Source: CAVTJL01 sp963828215 (lineage in GTDB: Bacteria; Pseudomonadota; Alphaproteobacteria; Geminicoccales; Geminicoccaceae). Taken from it: a DNA stretch of 64,000 bases. Positions 1-9,945 of this stretch are shown piece after piece (positions within the stretch are counted from its first letter, which is position 1; every line of letters starts with the position of its first letter). Location: assembly GCA_963828215.1 (NCBI GenBank), contig CAWHFO010000080.1, positions 1-64,000 of the forward strand. Direction: 5' to 3'. A program made the position numbers and the translations under genes. The notes beneath the pieces are model-generated. The model was not told where the DNA came from. It ran no database searches and saw nothing but the letters and a program-made list of their open reading frames with translations.

Positions 1-21
1 GATCGGGGAGCCCGCTCCGCC

Positions 22-2352
22 CTAGCGCGCGGGCTCCGGGAGGGCCTTGAGGCGGCGGCTGGGGGGCAAGGCCGGGCGGGCCGGGGGCCCGATCACCGGG
101 TCGAAGCGGAAGGCCGGCTTGTCGCCCTCGATCGTCACCTGGACCTTGCCGCCCTTGGCGAGGCGGCCGAACAGCAGCTCGTCGGCGAGCGGGCGCTTGA
201 TGTGCTCCTGGATGATGCGGGCGAGCGGCCGGGCGCCGTAGAGCGGGTCGTAGCCCTTCTCGGCGAGCCAGGCCCTGGCCAGGTCGTCGAGCTCGATATG
301 CACCCGGCGGTCGGCGAGCTGGGCGGCCAGCTCCTTTACGAACTTCAGGACGACCGAGGAGATGATGGCCGGCGTGAGCGCCTTGAAGGGGATCACCGCG
401 TCCAGGCGGTTGCGGAACTCGGGCGTGAACATCCGCTTGATCGCCTCGGTGTCCTCGCCCTCGCGGCCGCTGCGGCCGAAGCCCATGGCCGGCCGGCTCA
501 TGTCGGTGGCGCCGGCGTTCGTGGTCATGATCAGGATGACGTTCCTGAAATCGACCGTCTTGCCGTTGTTGTCGGTGAGCTTGCCGTAGTCCATCACCTG
601 GAGAAGGATGTTGAAGACGTCGGGATGCGCCTTCTCGATCTCGTCCAGGAGCAGGACCGAGTGGGGATGCTGGTCGACGGAGTTGGTCAGAAGGCCGCCC
701 TGGTCGAAGCCGACATAGCCCGGCGGCGCCCCGATCAGCCGCGAGACGGCATGCCGCTCCATGTACTCCGACATGTCGAAGCGGGTGAGCTCGATCGACA
801 TGATCTTGGCGAGCTGACGGGCCACCTCGGTCTTGCCGACGCCGGTCGGCCCCGAGAAGAGGTAGCAGCCGATGGGCCGCTGCGGGTCCCTGAGGCCGGC
901 CCGCGACAGCTTGATCGCCGAGGACAGGGCCTCGATCGCCTCGGCCTGGCCGTAGACGACGCCCTTCAGGTCCTCGTCCAGGGTCTTCAGCGCCTCCTTG
1001 TCGCGCGCGTTCACGGCCTTGATGGGGACGCGCGCGATCTTGGCGACGATCTCCTCGATCTCCTTGGTGCCCACCGTCTTCCGGCGGGCGTTCTCCGGCT
1101 TCAGCATCTGGGCGGCGCCGACCTCGTCGATCACGTCGATCGCCTTGTCGGGCAGCTTGCGGTCGTGGATGTAGCGGTTGCTGAGCTTGACCGCGGCCTT
1201 CAGGGCGCCGTCGGTGTACTTCACCCGGTGGTGCTGCTCGAAGCTCGGCCTCAGGCCCTGCAGGATCTTGACCGTCTCGTCCTCGGAGGGCTCGGGAACG
1301 TCGATCTTCTGGAAGCGACGCACGAGGGCCCGGTCCTTCTCGAAATAGGTGCGGAACTCCTTGTAGGTCGTCGAGCCGATGCAGCGGAGGCCGCCGGAGG
1401 CGAGCGCCGGCTTCAGGATGTTGGAGGCGTCGAGCGAGCCGCCCGAGGTGGCGCCGGCGCCGATCACCGTGTGGATCTCGTCGATGAAGAGCACGGCGTT
1501 CTTGTTCGCCTCGAGCTCCGAGATCACCGCCTTCAGGCGCTCCTCGAAGTCGCCCCGGTAGCGGGTCCCGGCCAGCAGGGCGCCCATGTCGAGGGCGAAG
1601 ATGACCGAGCTTTTGAGGATGTCCGGGACCTCGCCGCGGATGATGCGGAGCGCCAGGCCCTCGGCGATGGCGGTCTTGCCGACGCCCGGGTCGCCCACGA
1701 AGAGCGGATTGTTCTTCGAGCGCCGGCAGAGGATCTGGATGGTCCGCTCGATCTCGTGGTCGCGGCCGATCAGGACGTCGATCTTGCCGTCGCGGGCCTT
1801 CACGTTGAGGTTCGTGCAGTAGGTGTTGAGCGCCTCGCTGCCCGGCTCCCGCTTCTCCTCGCCCTCCTTCTCCTCGACGCCCCTGACGGTGCGCTGGTCG
1901 CCGAGCCCCGGCTTCTTGGCGATGCCGTGCGAGATGTAGTTCACGGCATCGAGCCGCGACATGCCCTGCTCCTGGAGGAAGAACACGGCATGGCTCTCGC
2001 GCTCGGAGAACATGGCGACGAGCACGTTGGCGCCCGTCACCTCGCTGCGCCCGGACGACTGGACGTGGATCGCGGCCCGCTGGATGACGCGCTGGAACCC
2101 GGCGGTGGGCTTGGCGTCGACCACCCCCTCGACCACGAGGCCGCCCAGATCCTGGTCGAGGAAGTCGGACAGGCTGGAGCGCAGCCGCTCGAGATCCATG
2201 GCGCAGGCCTTGAGGACCGCCACCGCGTCCTGATCCTCGGTCAGCGCCATCAGGAGGTGCTCGAGCGTCGCGTACTCGTGCTGGCGGGCATTGGCCAGGG
2301 CCAGCGCCCGCCGCAGGGTCTTCTCAAGCGTGCGAGAGAGCATCGGCATCAC
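22..2352 (-). CDS. clpA: ATP-dependent Clp protease ATP-binding subunit ClpA
   Basis: AAA+ unfoldase that feeds substrates, including N-degron proteins handed over by ClpS, into the ClpP peptidase in the cytoplasm. The 776-residue frame is intact. It has an N-terminal Clp_N double repeat (about 1-145), a first AAA+ domain with Walker A GDPGVGKT near residues 220-227 and Walker B VLFIDEIH, and a second AAA+ domain with Walker A GPTGVGKT. A C-terminal ClpB_D2-type small domain follows. Length is normal for ClpA, and the middle coiled-coil domain of ClpB is absent, which separates the two. The first codons read M-M-P-M, so the start may be the second or fourth residue instead. It lies 60 bases downstream of clpS on the same strand, the usual alphaproteobacterial clpS-clpA pair. 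Confidence 0.96.
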   Translation of the reverse strand: MMPMLSRTLEKTLRRALALANARQHEYATLEHLLMALTEDQDAVAVLKACAMDLERLRSSLSDFLDQDLGGLVVEGVVDAKPTAGFQRVIQRAAIHVQSSGRSEVTGANVLVAMFSERESHAVFFLQEQGMSRLDAVNYISHGIAKKPGLGDQRTVRGVEEKEGEEKREPGSEALNTYCTNLNVKARDGKIDVLIGRDHEIERTIQILCRRSKNNPLFVGDPGVGKTAIAEGLALRIIRGEVPDILKSSVIFALDMGALLAGTRYRGDFEERLKAVISELEANKNAVLFIDEIHTVIGAGATSGGSLDASNILKPALASGGLRCIGSTTYKEFRTYFEKDRALVRRFQKIDVPEPSEDETVKILQGLRPSFEQHHRVKYTDGALKAAVKLSNRYIHDRKLPDKAIDVIDEVGAAQMLKPENARRKTVGTKEIEEIVAKIARVPIKAVNARDKEALKTLDEDLKGVVYGQAEAIEALSSAIKLSRAGLRDPQRPIGCYLFSGPTGVGKTEVARQLAKIMSIELTRFDMSEYMERHAVSRLIGAPPGYVGFDQGGLLTNSVDQHPHSVLLLDEIEKAHPDVFNILLQVMDYGKLTDNNGKTVDFRNVILIMTTNAGATDMSRPAMGFGRSGREGEDTEAIKRMFTPEFRNRLDAVIPFKALTPAIISSVVLKFVKELAAQLADRRVHIELDDLARAWLAEKGYDPLYGARPLARIIQEHIKRPLADELLFGRLAKGGKVQVTIEGDKPAFRFDPVIGPPARPALPPSRRLKALPEPAR

Positions 2353-2412
2353 CCAGGGTCCCCGACCCCGACCGCTGCCCCCGATGGGCCAGTCGCGCAG
2401 GCGTCGGCCACG

Positions 2413-2739
2413 TCACTCTTTCTCCATGGTGCATTGTAGCGGATGCTGGTTCTGCCGCGCGAACTCGATCACCTGGGCCACCTTCGTCTCCGCCACCTCG
2501 AACGTATAGACCCCGCAGATCCCGACGCCCTTCTGGTGCACGTGCAGCATGATGCGGGTGGCATCCTCGCGGTTCTTGCCGAAGAACCGCTCCAGGACGT
2601 GAACGACGAACTCCATCGGCGTGTAGTCGTCGTTCAACAGCAGAACCTTGTAGAGGGACGGGCGTTGGGTCCGCGTCCGCGACTTGGTCGCGACGTCCCC
2701 CTTGGTCGCTTCGTCCCGATCGAAGCCGCCGTCGCTCAT
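2413..2739 (-). CDS. clpS: ATP-dependent Clp protease adaptor ClpS
   Basis: Adaptor that binds destabilising N-terminal residues and delivers those proteins to ClpA. The 108-residue product has a charged, flexible N-terminus (about 1-25). The ClpS core follows, with the family signature LYKVLLLNDDYTPMEFVV and then VLERFF and the MLHVHQKG helix that forms the N-degron pocket. It ends in the usual Glu-rich tail. It is first in the clpS-clpA pair. An amino-acyl transferase of the same N-degron pathway (bpt) lies 50 kb away in this window. Confidence 0.97.
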   Translation of the reverse strand: MSDGGFDRDEATKGDVATKSRTRTQRPSLYKVLLLNDDYTPMEFVVHVLERFFGKNREDATRIMLHVHQKGVGICGVYTFEVAETKVAQVIEFARQNQHPLQCTMEKE

Positions 2740-3074
2740 GACTTTCCCGTTACACCATCAAGCGCAATCGACACTGAAATCTTAGAGCAAGCGTCCATCC
2801 AAACAAATCCCTTTTGCGCCTGCCGGCGCCGCACCGCCAGCCCCCGAGATCGTTCGCATACCCCCGGAGGGCAAGGGCCCGGGCCGCGCGGCACCCCGGC
2901 GCCGGGCGGGCGGCTAGGCAAAGCCGGCACCGTCCGCCATAAGGGGCCCATGGCCCCGCCGGGCGTGGGCCGAGAGCAAGAAGGCTGTCTCCTCCCCGTC
3001 GGGGGCGGGGCCGGGACAGCGGGGACCATCGACCGCGCCACGTCAAGCCGCGCGCCACAGCCGGTAGGGGCAGC
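2740..3074. promoter_or_regulatory. divergent intergenic region between clpS and the transporter gene
   Basis: 335 bases that must hold the promoters of clpS (minus) and the transporter (plus). The clpS-proximal 80 bases are AT-richer than their surroundings. The rest is very GC-rich with several short G/C palindromes. I see no open frame with protein-like composition, no RNA gene and no confident -35/-10 pair. The transporter has a weak GGGG ribosome site about 5 bases before its ATG. Confidence 0.4.
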
Positions 3075-4421
3075 ATGCAGGAAGCCGCAGCGACGCACGC
3101 AACGGCCATCTTCGGCCTGAGCGCGCTCCCCGTCTCGACGCTCATCATGGTCGTCGTCTACGCGGTCATCATCGCCGAGCGCGTCAACCGGTCGATCATC
3201 GCGCTCCTCGGCGCCGGCCTCGTCATCTTCCTCCAGGTCCTGGATTTCGAGGAGGCGGTGGCCGCCATCGACTTCAACACCATCTTCCTGCTGACCGGCA
3301 TGATGATCATGGTCGCGATCTCGCGCCGGTCCGGGATGTTCGAGTTCGTCGCCGTGTGGTCGGCCAAGCAGGCCCGGGCCGTGCCCTGGGCCATCCTGGT
3401 CGTCCTCCAGATCACGACCGCCGTGCTCTCCGCGGCGCTCGACAACGTGACGACCGTGCTGCTCATCGTGCCGGTCACGATCGCCATCACGCGGGACCTC
3501 AAGGTTCCCGCCTATCCCTTTCTCTTCGCGGAGATCTTCGCTTCCAACATCGGCGGCACCTCGACCCTGATCGGCGATCCCCCGAACATCCTGATCGGGT
3601 CCCGCGCCGATCTCGGCTTCGACCAGTTCATCACCCAGCTGGGGCCGATCATCCTGGTGGTCATGGCCGTGCAGGCGCTGATGATCCACCTCCTCTGGGG
3701 CCGCGCGATGCGGGCGCCGGAGGAGGCGCGGCGGCTCGTCATGGCGATGGACGAGAGGGCCACGATCAAGGACCCGGTCCTCCTGAAGAAGTCGATCTGG
3801 GTGCTGGCCCTGGTGATGGTGGCCTTCTCGGTCGCCCGCCCCCTCGGCTGGGAGCCCGGCGCCATCGCGCTGTTCGGGGCCTCGATCCTGATGCTCCTCG
3901 ACGGCCTGGGGCTCAGGGGCGAGGAGCAGCAGCATCACGCCGTGCGGATCTTCAACGAGGTCGAGTGGGTCACGATCTTCTTCTTCGTCGGCCTCTTCAT
4001 CGTGGTCCGCGGGATCGACAAGGCGGGCGTGCTGAAGCTCCTGGCCGAGGGGCTGATCGACACCACGGGCGGCCATCTGGCCGTCACCGGGTCGGTCATC
4101 CTCTGGGCCAGCGCCGTCCTGTCCGCGATCGTCGACAACATCCCCTTCGTGGCGACGATGATCCCGCTGGTGAAGGATCTGGCGGGGGAGTTCGGCGGGC
4201 CCGCGGGGCTCCTGCCGCTGTGGTGGTGCCTGTCGCTCGGCGCCTGCCTCGGCGGCAACGGGACGCTGATCGGCGCCTCGGCCAACCTCACGGTCGCCGG
4301 CCTCGCCGACCGCAGCGGCATCCATTTCCGCTTCCTGACCTACACGGCCTACGCGTTCCCGATGATGCTGGTCAGCATCGCCGTCGCGCAGGTCTATGTC
4401 TGGCTGCGCTTTCTCGGCTGA
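3075..4421 (+). CDS. ArsB/NhaD-type (SLC13-like ion transporter) permease
   Basis: Integral membrane protein of 448 residues with about 11 hydrophobic segments. Two diagnostic re-entrant motifs are visible: SNIGGTSTLIGDPPNILIGS near residues 155-175, and its inverted-repeat counterpart GGNGTLIGASANLTVAGLA near the C-terminus. These belong to the ion transporter superfamily that includes ArsB arsenite pumps, NhaD Na+/H+ antiporters and the human P protein. The conserved LSAALDNVTTVLL and LSAIVDNIPFVATMIPL segments fit the same fold. Its substrate cannot be read from sequence. No arsR/arsC or sodium-stress gene is adjacent, so I leave the ion unspecified. It has its own start, divergent from clpS. 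Confidence 0.85.
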   Translation: MQEAAATHATAIFGLSALPVSTLIMVVVYAVIIAERVNRSIIALLGAGLVIFLQVLDFEEAVAAIDFNTIFLLTGMMIMVAISRRSGMFEFVAVWSAKQARAVPWAILVVLQITTAVLSAALDNVTTVLLIVPVTIAITRDLKVPAYPFLFAEIFASNIGGTSTLIGDPPNILIGSRADLGFDQFITQLGPIILVVMAVQALMIHLLWGRAMRAPEEARRLVMAMDERATIKDPVLLKKSIWVLALVMVAFSVARPLGWEPGAIALFGASILMLLDGLGLRGEEQQHHAVRIFNEVEWVTIFFFVGLFIVVRGIDKAGVLKLLAEGLIDTTGGHLAVTGSVILWASAVLSAIVDNIPFVATMIPLVKDLAGEFGGPAGLLPLWWCLSLGACLGGNGTLIGASANLTVAGLADRSGIHFRFLTYTAYAFPMMLVSIAVAQVYVWLRFLG

Positions 4422-4458
4422 GCGGGCCGGGCCGCCGGCAGGGCCGCGACCAATCGGC

Positions 4459-5151
4459 TCAGCCGGCCGGCACCTTCTGCGCGCCGTCGCCGGAATCGCC
4501 GTCCTCGCGGCGCTCGGTCTTGAGCCTCAGCCGCGCCGAGCGGGGCGATCCGGGCGGAAGCGACCGTGACGCCGCGCTCTCCTGGCGCAGCGGCTCGGGC
4601 GTCGCCTCCGGCTTCTCCATCTCGCCGTTCCCGTCCGCGAGCTGGGCCTGCTCGGCCTCCGGCTCCTCGGGCTCGGCGCCCGGGCCGGACCCCGCGGCCG
4701 GCTCCGCCACGGTCGTGGTCGCGAGGCTCAGGGCCAGCTCGCGCAGCCGCTCGGGCGCCACCACCGGTGCTGGCCGCGCCGCCCGCTCCTCGTCCAGCTC
4801 CACCGCCTCGGCGACGGCGCTGTCGGCGTCGGCCAGCGTCAGCTTGAGGCGGGCGAGCTGCTCGAAGAACTCCTCGCGCTGGGCCGGGAAGAGGCGGTCG
4901 GCCTGCCGCTCGTCGACCAGCCGCTCGGCCTGCGCCAGGATGTTGCGGGCATGGACCAGCTGCCCGGAGGCACGCGTGTTGCCGGCCAGCATCTGGGCCA
5001 GCGCCTTCGTCGTCGGCTGAAGCTGGGCCAGGATCTCGTGTGCCGAGCCGGGCGTCCGCCTGCCGCCGTCGCGCTGATGCCGGCCCGCCGGCCCGCCCTT
5101 GCCACGCTTCTTGTTGCCACGTCGATACGGGAACATCGATCGGTCTTTCAT
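4459..5151 (-). CDS. hypothetical protein with basic N-terminus and acidic disordered C-terminus
   Basis: A 230-residue protein I do not recognise. The first 35 residues are rich in Arg, Lys and Gly (MFPYRRGNKKRGKGG after a possible upstream Met). Residues about 35-115 form a predicted helical region with heptad-like hydrophobics (ILAQLQPTTKALAQML, RNILAQAERLV, FFEQLARLKLTLADAD). The remainder is Pro/Glu-rich and probably disordered. The layout loosely recalls alphaproteobacterial DUF4167 proteins (RG-rich head plus a short helical domain), but the DUF4167 core motif is not evident. A start at 5136 is equally possible. The frame has far more protein-like composition than the antisense and shifted frames over the same bases. 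Confidence 0.6.
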   Translation of the reverse strand: MKDRSMFPYRRGNKKRGKGGPAGRHQRDGGRRTPGSAHEILAQLQPTTKALAQMLAGNTRASGQLVHARNILAQAERLVDERQADRLFPAQREEFFEQLARLKLTLADADSAVAEAVELDEERAARPAPVVAPERLRELALSLATTTVAEPAAGSGPGAEPEEPEAEQAQLADGNGEMEKPEATPEPLRQESAASRSLPPGSPRSARLRLKTERREDGDSGDGAQKVPAG

Positions 5152-5456
5152 ACAATTCCGGACATCGTCATTGCACCCCCGCGACCGCGCACGTCGCCCG
5201 GCGACGGAAACCCGTCCGTCACGTCGCCCCAGCTTGGCCCAGACTCGTTGCGGTCAGTCTGCACATCGCGCTGCTTGAGCCGCGCTCGCCAATCCCTGCG
5301 CAGCCATGCGGGCTGAACTGCAGCCCTGCGTATGTTCGAGCTCGGATCGATTGGCCCTGGAGGCAGAAGTCTCGCCTCCGACGCGACGAGCACTACAGGG
5401 AGGGCACGAAAATTCAAGCAAAAAAAGCCTCGATGCCCGCCCCTTGCAGCATTCGC
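5152..5456. other. intergenic region, nothing recognised
   Basis: 305 bases between two minus-strand genes, with locally lower GC than the flanks. On the minus strand, just past the stop of the upstream hypothetical gene, there is a run of seven T (about 5420-5426) that could be part of a weak terminator, but no convincing stem precedes it. Nothing else is seen. Confidence 0.3.
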
Positions 5457-6095
5457 CTACAGGGTCGGCGCCGCGAACTCGCTTTCTCGGGTGACGAGCC
5501 CGCAACACCGACAGTTCAACACTAGTCCGACGATCGCGGTTCCCTCGGCGCCCGCCGCGATCGGGGCGATATCGGCGCCCGCGCCGTCCCGCGGCCGCTC
5601 CCTCAGCATCGCCAGCCGGGCCTCCAGCTCGGCCGTCGCCCCGACCAGCGCGATCCGGACCGCGCCCGCCGGGGCGCGGATCTCGAGAAGAGGCTCCAGG
5701 CCGCCTCCCCCGGCGCCGGAGGCGGCGATGCAGAGGCAGGCGGGCTCGGCCGCAACATCCCGGGCCGCCATCGCCGCATCCGAGAGCATCCCGGGGCCGG
5801 GCCCGGCCGGCCCGACGGCGCGCTCCGATACCGGTACGCCGCGGGCGGCAGGGCCGGGCGCAGAGCCTAGAGCCAGATCCACCTCCGCCAGCGCGGCGGC
5901 GACGTCGTCGAGAAGGGCGCGGGCCTCGCGGCCGAGGGCGCCGCCGGCCCCGCTCACGAGAAGCTCGAGCGCCCCGCGCAGCCGGTGGAGCGCCGCGCGG
6001 GCCTCGGGCGAGGCGGATCCCCCGGGCGACGGCGCCGATGCGCCGCGACCCCGTCGCCGACCGAAGACTGTCACCGACCCTTCCCCTGCCGCCAT
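5457..6095 (-). CDS. hypothetical protein
   Basis: Unrecognised 212-residue product. The start was set at the ATG at 6095 because the frame upstream of it runs antisense to the next gene. The N-terminus is basic (VTVFGRRRGRG). A helical stretch follows (ALHRLRGALELLVSGAGG, then LLDDVAAALAEVDLALG). The C-terminal half ends in a small Cys-containing segment (VLNCRCCGLV). No signal peptide or membrane segment. A plus-strand frame covers the same bases, so coding is not certain. I favour the minus frame for its helical periodicity and its position divergent from a solid gene at 6204. Confidence 0.45.
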   Translation of the reverse strand: MAAGEGSVTVFGRRRGRGASAPSPGGSASPEARAALHRLRGALELLVSGAGGALGREARALLDDVAAALAEVDLALGSAPGPAARGVPVSERAVGPAGPGPGMLSDAAMAARDVAAEPACLCIAASGAGGGGLEPLLEIRAPAGAVRIALVGATAELEARLAMLRERPRDGAGADIAPIAAGAEGTAIVGLVLNCRCCGLVTRESEFAAPTL

Positions 6096-6203
6096 CCGGC
6101 CGGCGGAGCCACCGGGAGCCACGGCGCGAAGCCTAGCGCGGAAGCGTTGACGCGAGGTAAAGCTCGGGGACGCTCGAGACCGCCAAGCCCGGGAGGAGGC
6201 ACC

Positions 6204-6500
6204 ATGCCCTACGTCATCATCGCCAAGGACAAGGGGAACGCCCTGGAGCTGCGCATGGCCCTGCGTGGCGAGCATCTGGACTATCTCAAGGGCTTCAAGG
6301 ACAAGCTGCTGGCCGGCGGGGCCATGACCGCGGACGACGGCACCGGCGGCTACGGCACCCTGTTCATCCTCGACACCGAGGACCGGGCCGAGGCCGAGGC
6401 GTTCGCCAGGAACGACCCCTTCGCCAAGGGCGGCCTCTTCGACATGGTCCAGGTGACGCGCTGGCGGAAGGCGATCTTCGACCGCCAGATGCTGGTCTGA
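6204..6500 (+). CDS. YciI-like domain protein
   Basis: Small 98-residue protein of the YciI superfamily (dimeric alpha/beta-barrel, ferredoxin-like fold). Visible hallmarks are the opening strand YVIIAKDK, the R..LR.EHLDYL helix, and the LFILDTEDRAEAEAFARNDPF segment followed by GGLFDMVQVTRWRKA. Family members are cytoplasmic and of uncertain function. Residues corresponding to the conserved His and Asp of YciI are present (EHL, NDPF). A strong ribosome site (GGGAGGAGG) precedes the ATG by 5 bases and fixes the start. Confidence 0.9.
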   Translation: MPYVIIAKDKGNALELRMALRGEHLDYLKGFKDKLLAGGAMTADDGTGGYGTLFILDTEDRAEAEAFARNDPFAKGGLFDMVQVTRWRKAIFDRQMLV

Positions 6501-6526
6501 GCGGCCTGCCGCCCGGCGGCGACCGC

Positions 6527-7099
6527 TCAGTCGGCCAGCGGCCAGATGTCGCGCTCGCCGAGGCCGAGCTCGGCGAGATCGGCGGCGCGGAGCGGCGCGT
6601 CCGCGGCGGGAAAGAACTCGTCGAGCTGCGGCGGTGCCACGCCCGTGCCGCTCAGCATGGCGTGCGCCTGGCCGCGGTGGTGCACCTGATGCTGGAAGAG
6701 GTGGAGCAGAACCCTGTCCTGCCGCTCGACCTGCACATGGTCGGCGCGGATCAGACGGACCGGGGCGCCCAGGCGCTCGTCCGTCAGGGAGCCGCAGACG
6801 GCGACGAGCCGGCCGTCGACCTCGGCCTGGGCCGGGCGCAGGTCCGCCATCCTCGGGCACGGCACCTCGTCGGCGAAGGCTTCCTCGGGTCCGATGCTCC
6901 TGCCCTCGAGTCCCGCCACATAGTAGCGGTCGACGACGAGGATGTGGTTGAGGGTCCGCATCAGCGACGGGAAGAAGCCGACGCGCGGGGCGTCCAGCTC
7001 GTCCTGGCCGAGCTGCGCGCAGGCGGCCAGGAGGCGGTGATTGGCCCAGAGATTGTTCAGGGCCATCGCGCGAAGATAGGCGATCCCGGCGCTCTGCAC
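6527..7099 (-). CDS. DinB family protein
   Basis: A 190-residue four-helix-bundle protein of the DinB/YfiT metal-binding superfamily. The metal ligands expected for DinB are visible as three separated His: H in RTLNHILVVDRYY (helix 2), and HQVHHRGQAHAML (helix 4), the classic H-x3-H placement. Family members act as thiol-dependent transferases or have no known role. It is convergent with the YciI gene, with only 26 bases between the stops. It is divergent from valS across 171 bases. Confidence 0.9.
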   Translation of the reverse strand: MQSAGIAYLRAMALNNLWANHRLLAACAQLGQDELDAPRVGFFPSLMRTLNHILVVDRYYVAGLEGRSIGPEEAFADEVPCPRMADLRPAQAEVDGRLVAVCGSLTDERLGAPVRLIRADHVQVERQDRVLLHLFQHQVHHRGQAHAMLSGTGVAPPQLDEFFPAADAPLRAADLAELGLGERDIWPLAD

Positions 7100-7270
7100 C
7101 GCAGACTCTCCCGATCGGTCGGAGGCGACGCCAGCCTAGGGCCGGACCGGCGGCAGGGCCAGCCCGGCCGGCGGCCGAGGCTGGCGGGATTGCTGCACAG
7201 CGGCATTTCTCCTAAGGAACGGCGCAGATCGCCCGCTCCGGGCCAGCTCATCGAGGATCTCTTCCGAGCC

Positions 7271-9926
7271 ATGCTCGACAAGACCTACCGCCCGGCAGAG
7301 GTCGAGGCCCGCATCTATGCCGCGTGGGAGGACTCCGGCCTGTTCGCGCCTCGTGCCGACCCCACGGCCGAGCCTTTCTGCATCATGCTGCCGCCGCCCA
7401 ACGTCACCGGCAGCCTGCACATGGGCCACGCCCTCGACCACTCGATCCAGGACACGCTGATCCGCTTCGAGCGGATGCGCGGCAAGGCGGTGCTGTGGCA
7501 GCCGGGCACGGACCATGCCGGCATCGCGACGCAGATGGTGGTCGAGCGCGAGCTGGCGCGCACGGGCGCCAATGTCGGCCGCCGCGAGATGGGCCGGGCG
7601 GCGTTCGTCGCCAAGGTGTGGGAATGGAAGGAGCGCTCGGGCGGGACGATCGTCCGGCAGATGCGGCGCCTCGGCGATTCGCCGGACTGGAGCCGCGAGC
7701 GCTTCACCATGGACGAGGGCCTGTCGCGGGCCGTCGTCCGGGCCTTCGTCCGCCTTCACAGGAAGGGGCTGATCTACAAGGACAAGCGGCTCGTCAACTG
7801 GGACACCAGGCTGCAGACCGCGGTCTCCGACCTCGAGGTCCAGCAGCAGGAGGTCGACGGCCATCTCTGGTATCTGAGCTATGCGGTCGAAGGCGCGGAC
7901 GGGGCCACGATCACGGTGGCGACGACGCGGCCCGAGACGATGCTCGGCGATACCGGCATCGCGGTGCATCCGGACGACGAGCGCTACCGGCACCTGGTCG
8001 GCAAGAACGCCGTCCTCCCGCTCGTCGGCCGCCGCCTGCCGATCGTCGCCGATCCCTACTACCGACCCGGAGAAGGGCACAGGGGCGGTCAAGATCACGC
8101 CGGCCCACGACTTCAACGATTTCGAGGTCGGCCGCCGCCACGGGCTCGAGGCCGTGCCGATCATGGACGAGGTCGGGCGCCTCAACGAGAACGTGCCCGA
8201 CTGCTATCGCGGCCTGGACCGCTTCGAGGCGCGCAAGAGGATCCTGGCCGATCTCGAGGCGCAGGGCGCTCTCGCCAGGACCGAGCGCCATCGCCACACC
8301 GTGCCGCACGGCGACCGCTCCGGCACGCCGCTCGAGCCCTTCCTCACCGACCAATGGTATTGCGACGCGGCGACGCTGGCGAAGCCCGCGATCGAAGCCG
8401 TCGAGGACGGGCGCACCAGGTTCGTGCCGCAGCAGTGGCAGAACACCTATTTCGAGTGGATGCGGAACATCCAGCCCTGGTGCATCTCGCGCCAGCTCTG
8501 GTGGGGGCATCGGATCCCGGCCTGGTACGGGCCGGACGGGACGATCTTCGTCGAGGAGAGCGAGGAGGAGGCGCTGGCCAGGGCGCACGGGCACTATGGC
8601 GAGGCGGTGAGGCTCCGGCAGGACGAGGACGTTCTGGACACCTGGTTCTCCTCGGGCCTCTGGCCGTTCTCGACGCTGGGCTGGCCGGAGGAGACGCCGG
8701 AGCTCGCCCGCTTCTATCCGACCGACGTGCTGGTCACGGGCTTCGACATCATCTTCTTCTGGGTCGCCCGGATGATGATGATGGGCCTCGAGCTGATGGG
8801 CGAGGTGCCGTTCGGGACGGTCTACATCCACGGCCTCGTCCGGGACGAGGGCGGCCAGAAGATGTCGAAGACCAAGGGCAACGTCATCGACCCCCTGGAG
8901 CTGATCGACACCTACGGCGCCGACGCGCTCCGCCTCGCGCTCCTGGCCTCGACCCAGCAGGGCCGCGACATCAAGTTCGGCCCGTCCAGGGTCGAGGGCT
9001 TTCGCAATTTCACGACCAAGCTCTGGAACGCCGCCCGCTTCGTCGAGATGAACGAGGGGCGGCTCGTCGAGGGATTCGAGCCGGCGGCCTGCAAGCTCCC
9101 TCTCAACCGCTGGATCGTTCAGGAGACGGCCCTGGTGGCGGACGCGGCCACCGAGCATCTCGAGCAGCTCCAGCTTCAGCGCCGCCGCTTTCGCGCTCTA
9201 TCACTTCGTCTGGGAGACCTTCTGCGACTGGTACGTGGAGCTGGCGAAGCCGCACCTCTTCGGCGCGGACGAGGCGCAGAAGGCCGAGACGCGGGCCACC
9301 GCCGCCTGGGTCCTCGAAGCAGATCCTCCATCTCATCCATCCCATGGCGCCCTTCGTCAGCGAGGAGCTGTGGGAGCGCCTGCTCGGCGCGCCCGGCGGC
9401 ATGCTGATCGGCGCCCGCTGGCCGGAGCTGGAGGTGCGCCAGGACGATGCCCAGGCCCACGACGAGCTGAGCTGGCTGGTGCGCGTCGTCCGCGCGATCC
9501 GCGCCGCGCGGACCGAGATCAACGTGCCGCACTCGGCCAAGCTGACCCTGCTGCAGAGCGGGGCCTCGCCCGAGACGCTGGCACGCCTGGCTCGTCACGA
9601 GGAGGCGCTGATCCGGCTGGCGCGAACTCGAGCGCGTCGTGCCCGAGGAGCGGGCCATCCCCCCGGCGGCGCTGGTCCTGGTCGTCGACGAGACCACGTT
9701 TGCTCTCCCGGTCGGCGAGGTGGTCGATCTCGAGCAGGAGCGCCAGCGCCTGCGGAAGGAGATCGACAAGGCCGCCGGCGACGCCGCAAAAATCGAGCAG
9801 AAGCTCGCCAATCCGAGCTTCGTCGAGCGGGCGCCGGCCGATGTCGTCCTGGAGCAGCGGCAGCGGCTCGAGGAGGCCCTGGCGGTCGCGGCGCGGCTGA
9901 CCGAGGCGCTGGCGCGCATCGTCTGA
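7271..9926 (+). CDS. valS: valine--tRNA ligase (frame broken four times in this sequence)
   Basis: Class I aminoacyl-tRNA synthetase charging tRNA-Val, essential in the cytoplasm. Ordered parts: HIGH motif as HMGH in NVTGSLHMGHALD (about residue 50); CP1 editing domain with TTRPETMLGDT and GTGAVKITPAHDFND; KMSKS motif in GGQKMSKTKGN; anticodon-binding domain (FCDWYVELAKPHL, IHPMAPFVSEELWE); and the C-terminal coiled-coil arm (LEQERQRLRKEIDKAAGD). Four single extra bases, near 8062, 9174, 9316 and 9626, throw the frame. Deleting each one restores the family sequence without a gap and gives 883 residues, a normal length. No second valS is visible, so I treat the breaks as sequencing errors rather than decay. 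Confidence 0.9.
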
Positions 9927-9945
9927 TCGCGGGAGGCATCGTGGC

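Noticed and set aside
202..2439. Long plus-strand frame antisense to clpA
   Set aside because: Composition is that of an antisense GC-rich frame (Asp/Arg/Leu/Gly repeats), with no domain. ClpA on the other strand is complete.
4394..5155. 253-codon minus frame starting MYERPIDVPVSTWQQ
   Set aside because: It overlaps the better 230-codon frame and is made of low-complexity Gly/Arg/Ala typical of a shadow frame.
7271..9926. valS as a true pseudogene or a gene read by programmed frameshifting
   Set aside because: Four independent one-base insertions each repair the family sequence perfectly, no slippery heptamer is shared, and many other essential genes show the same kind of error.
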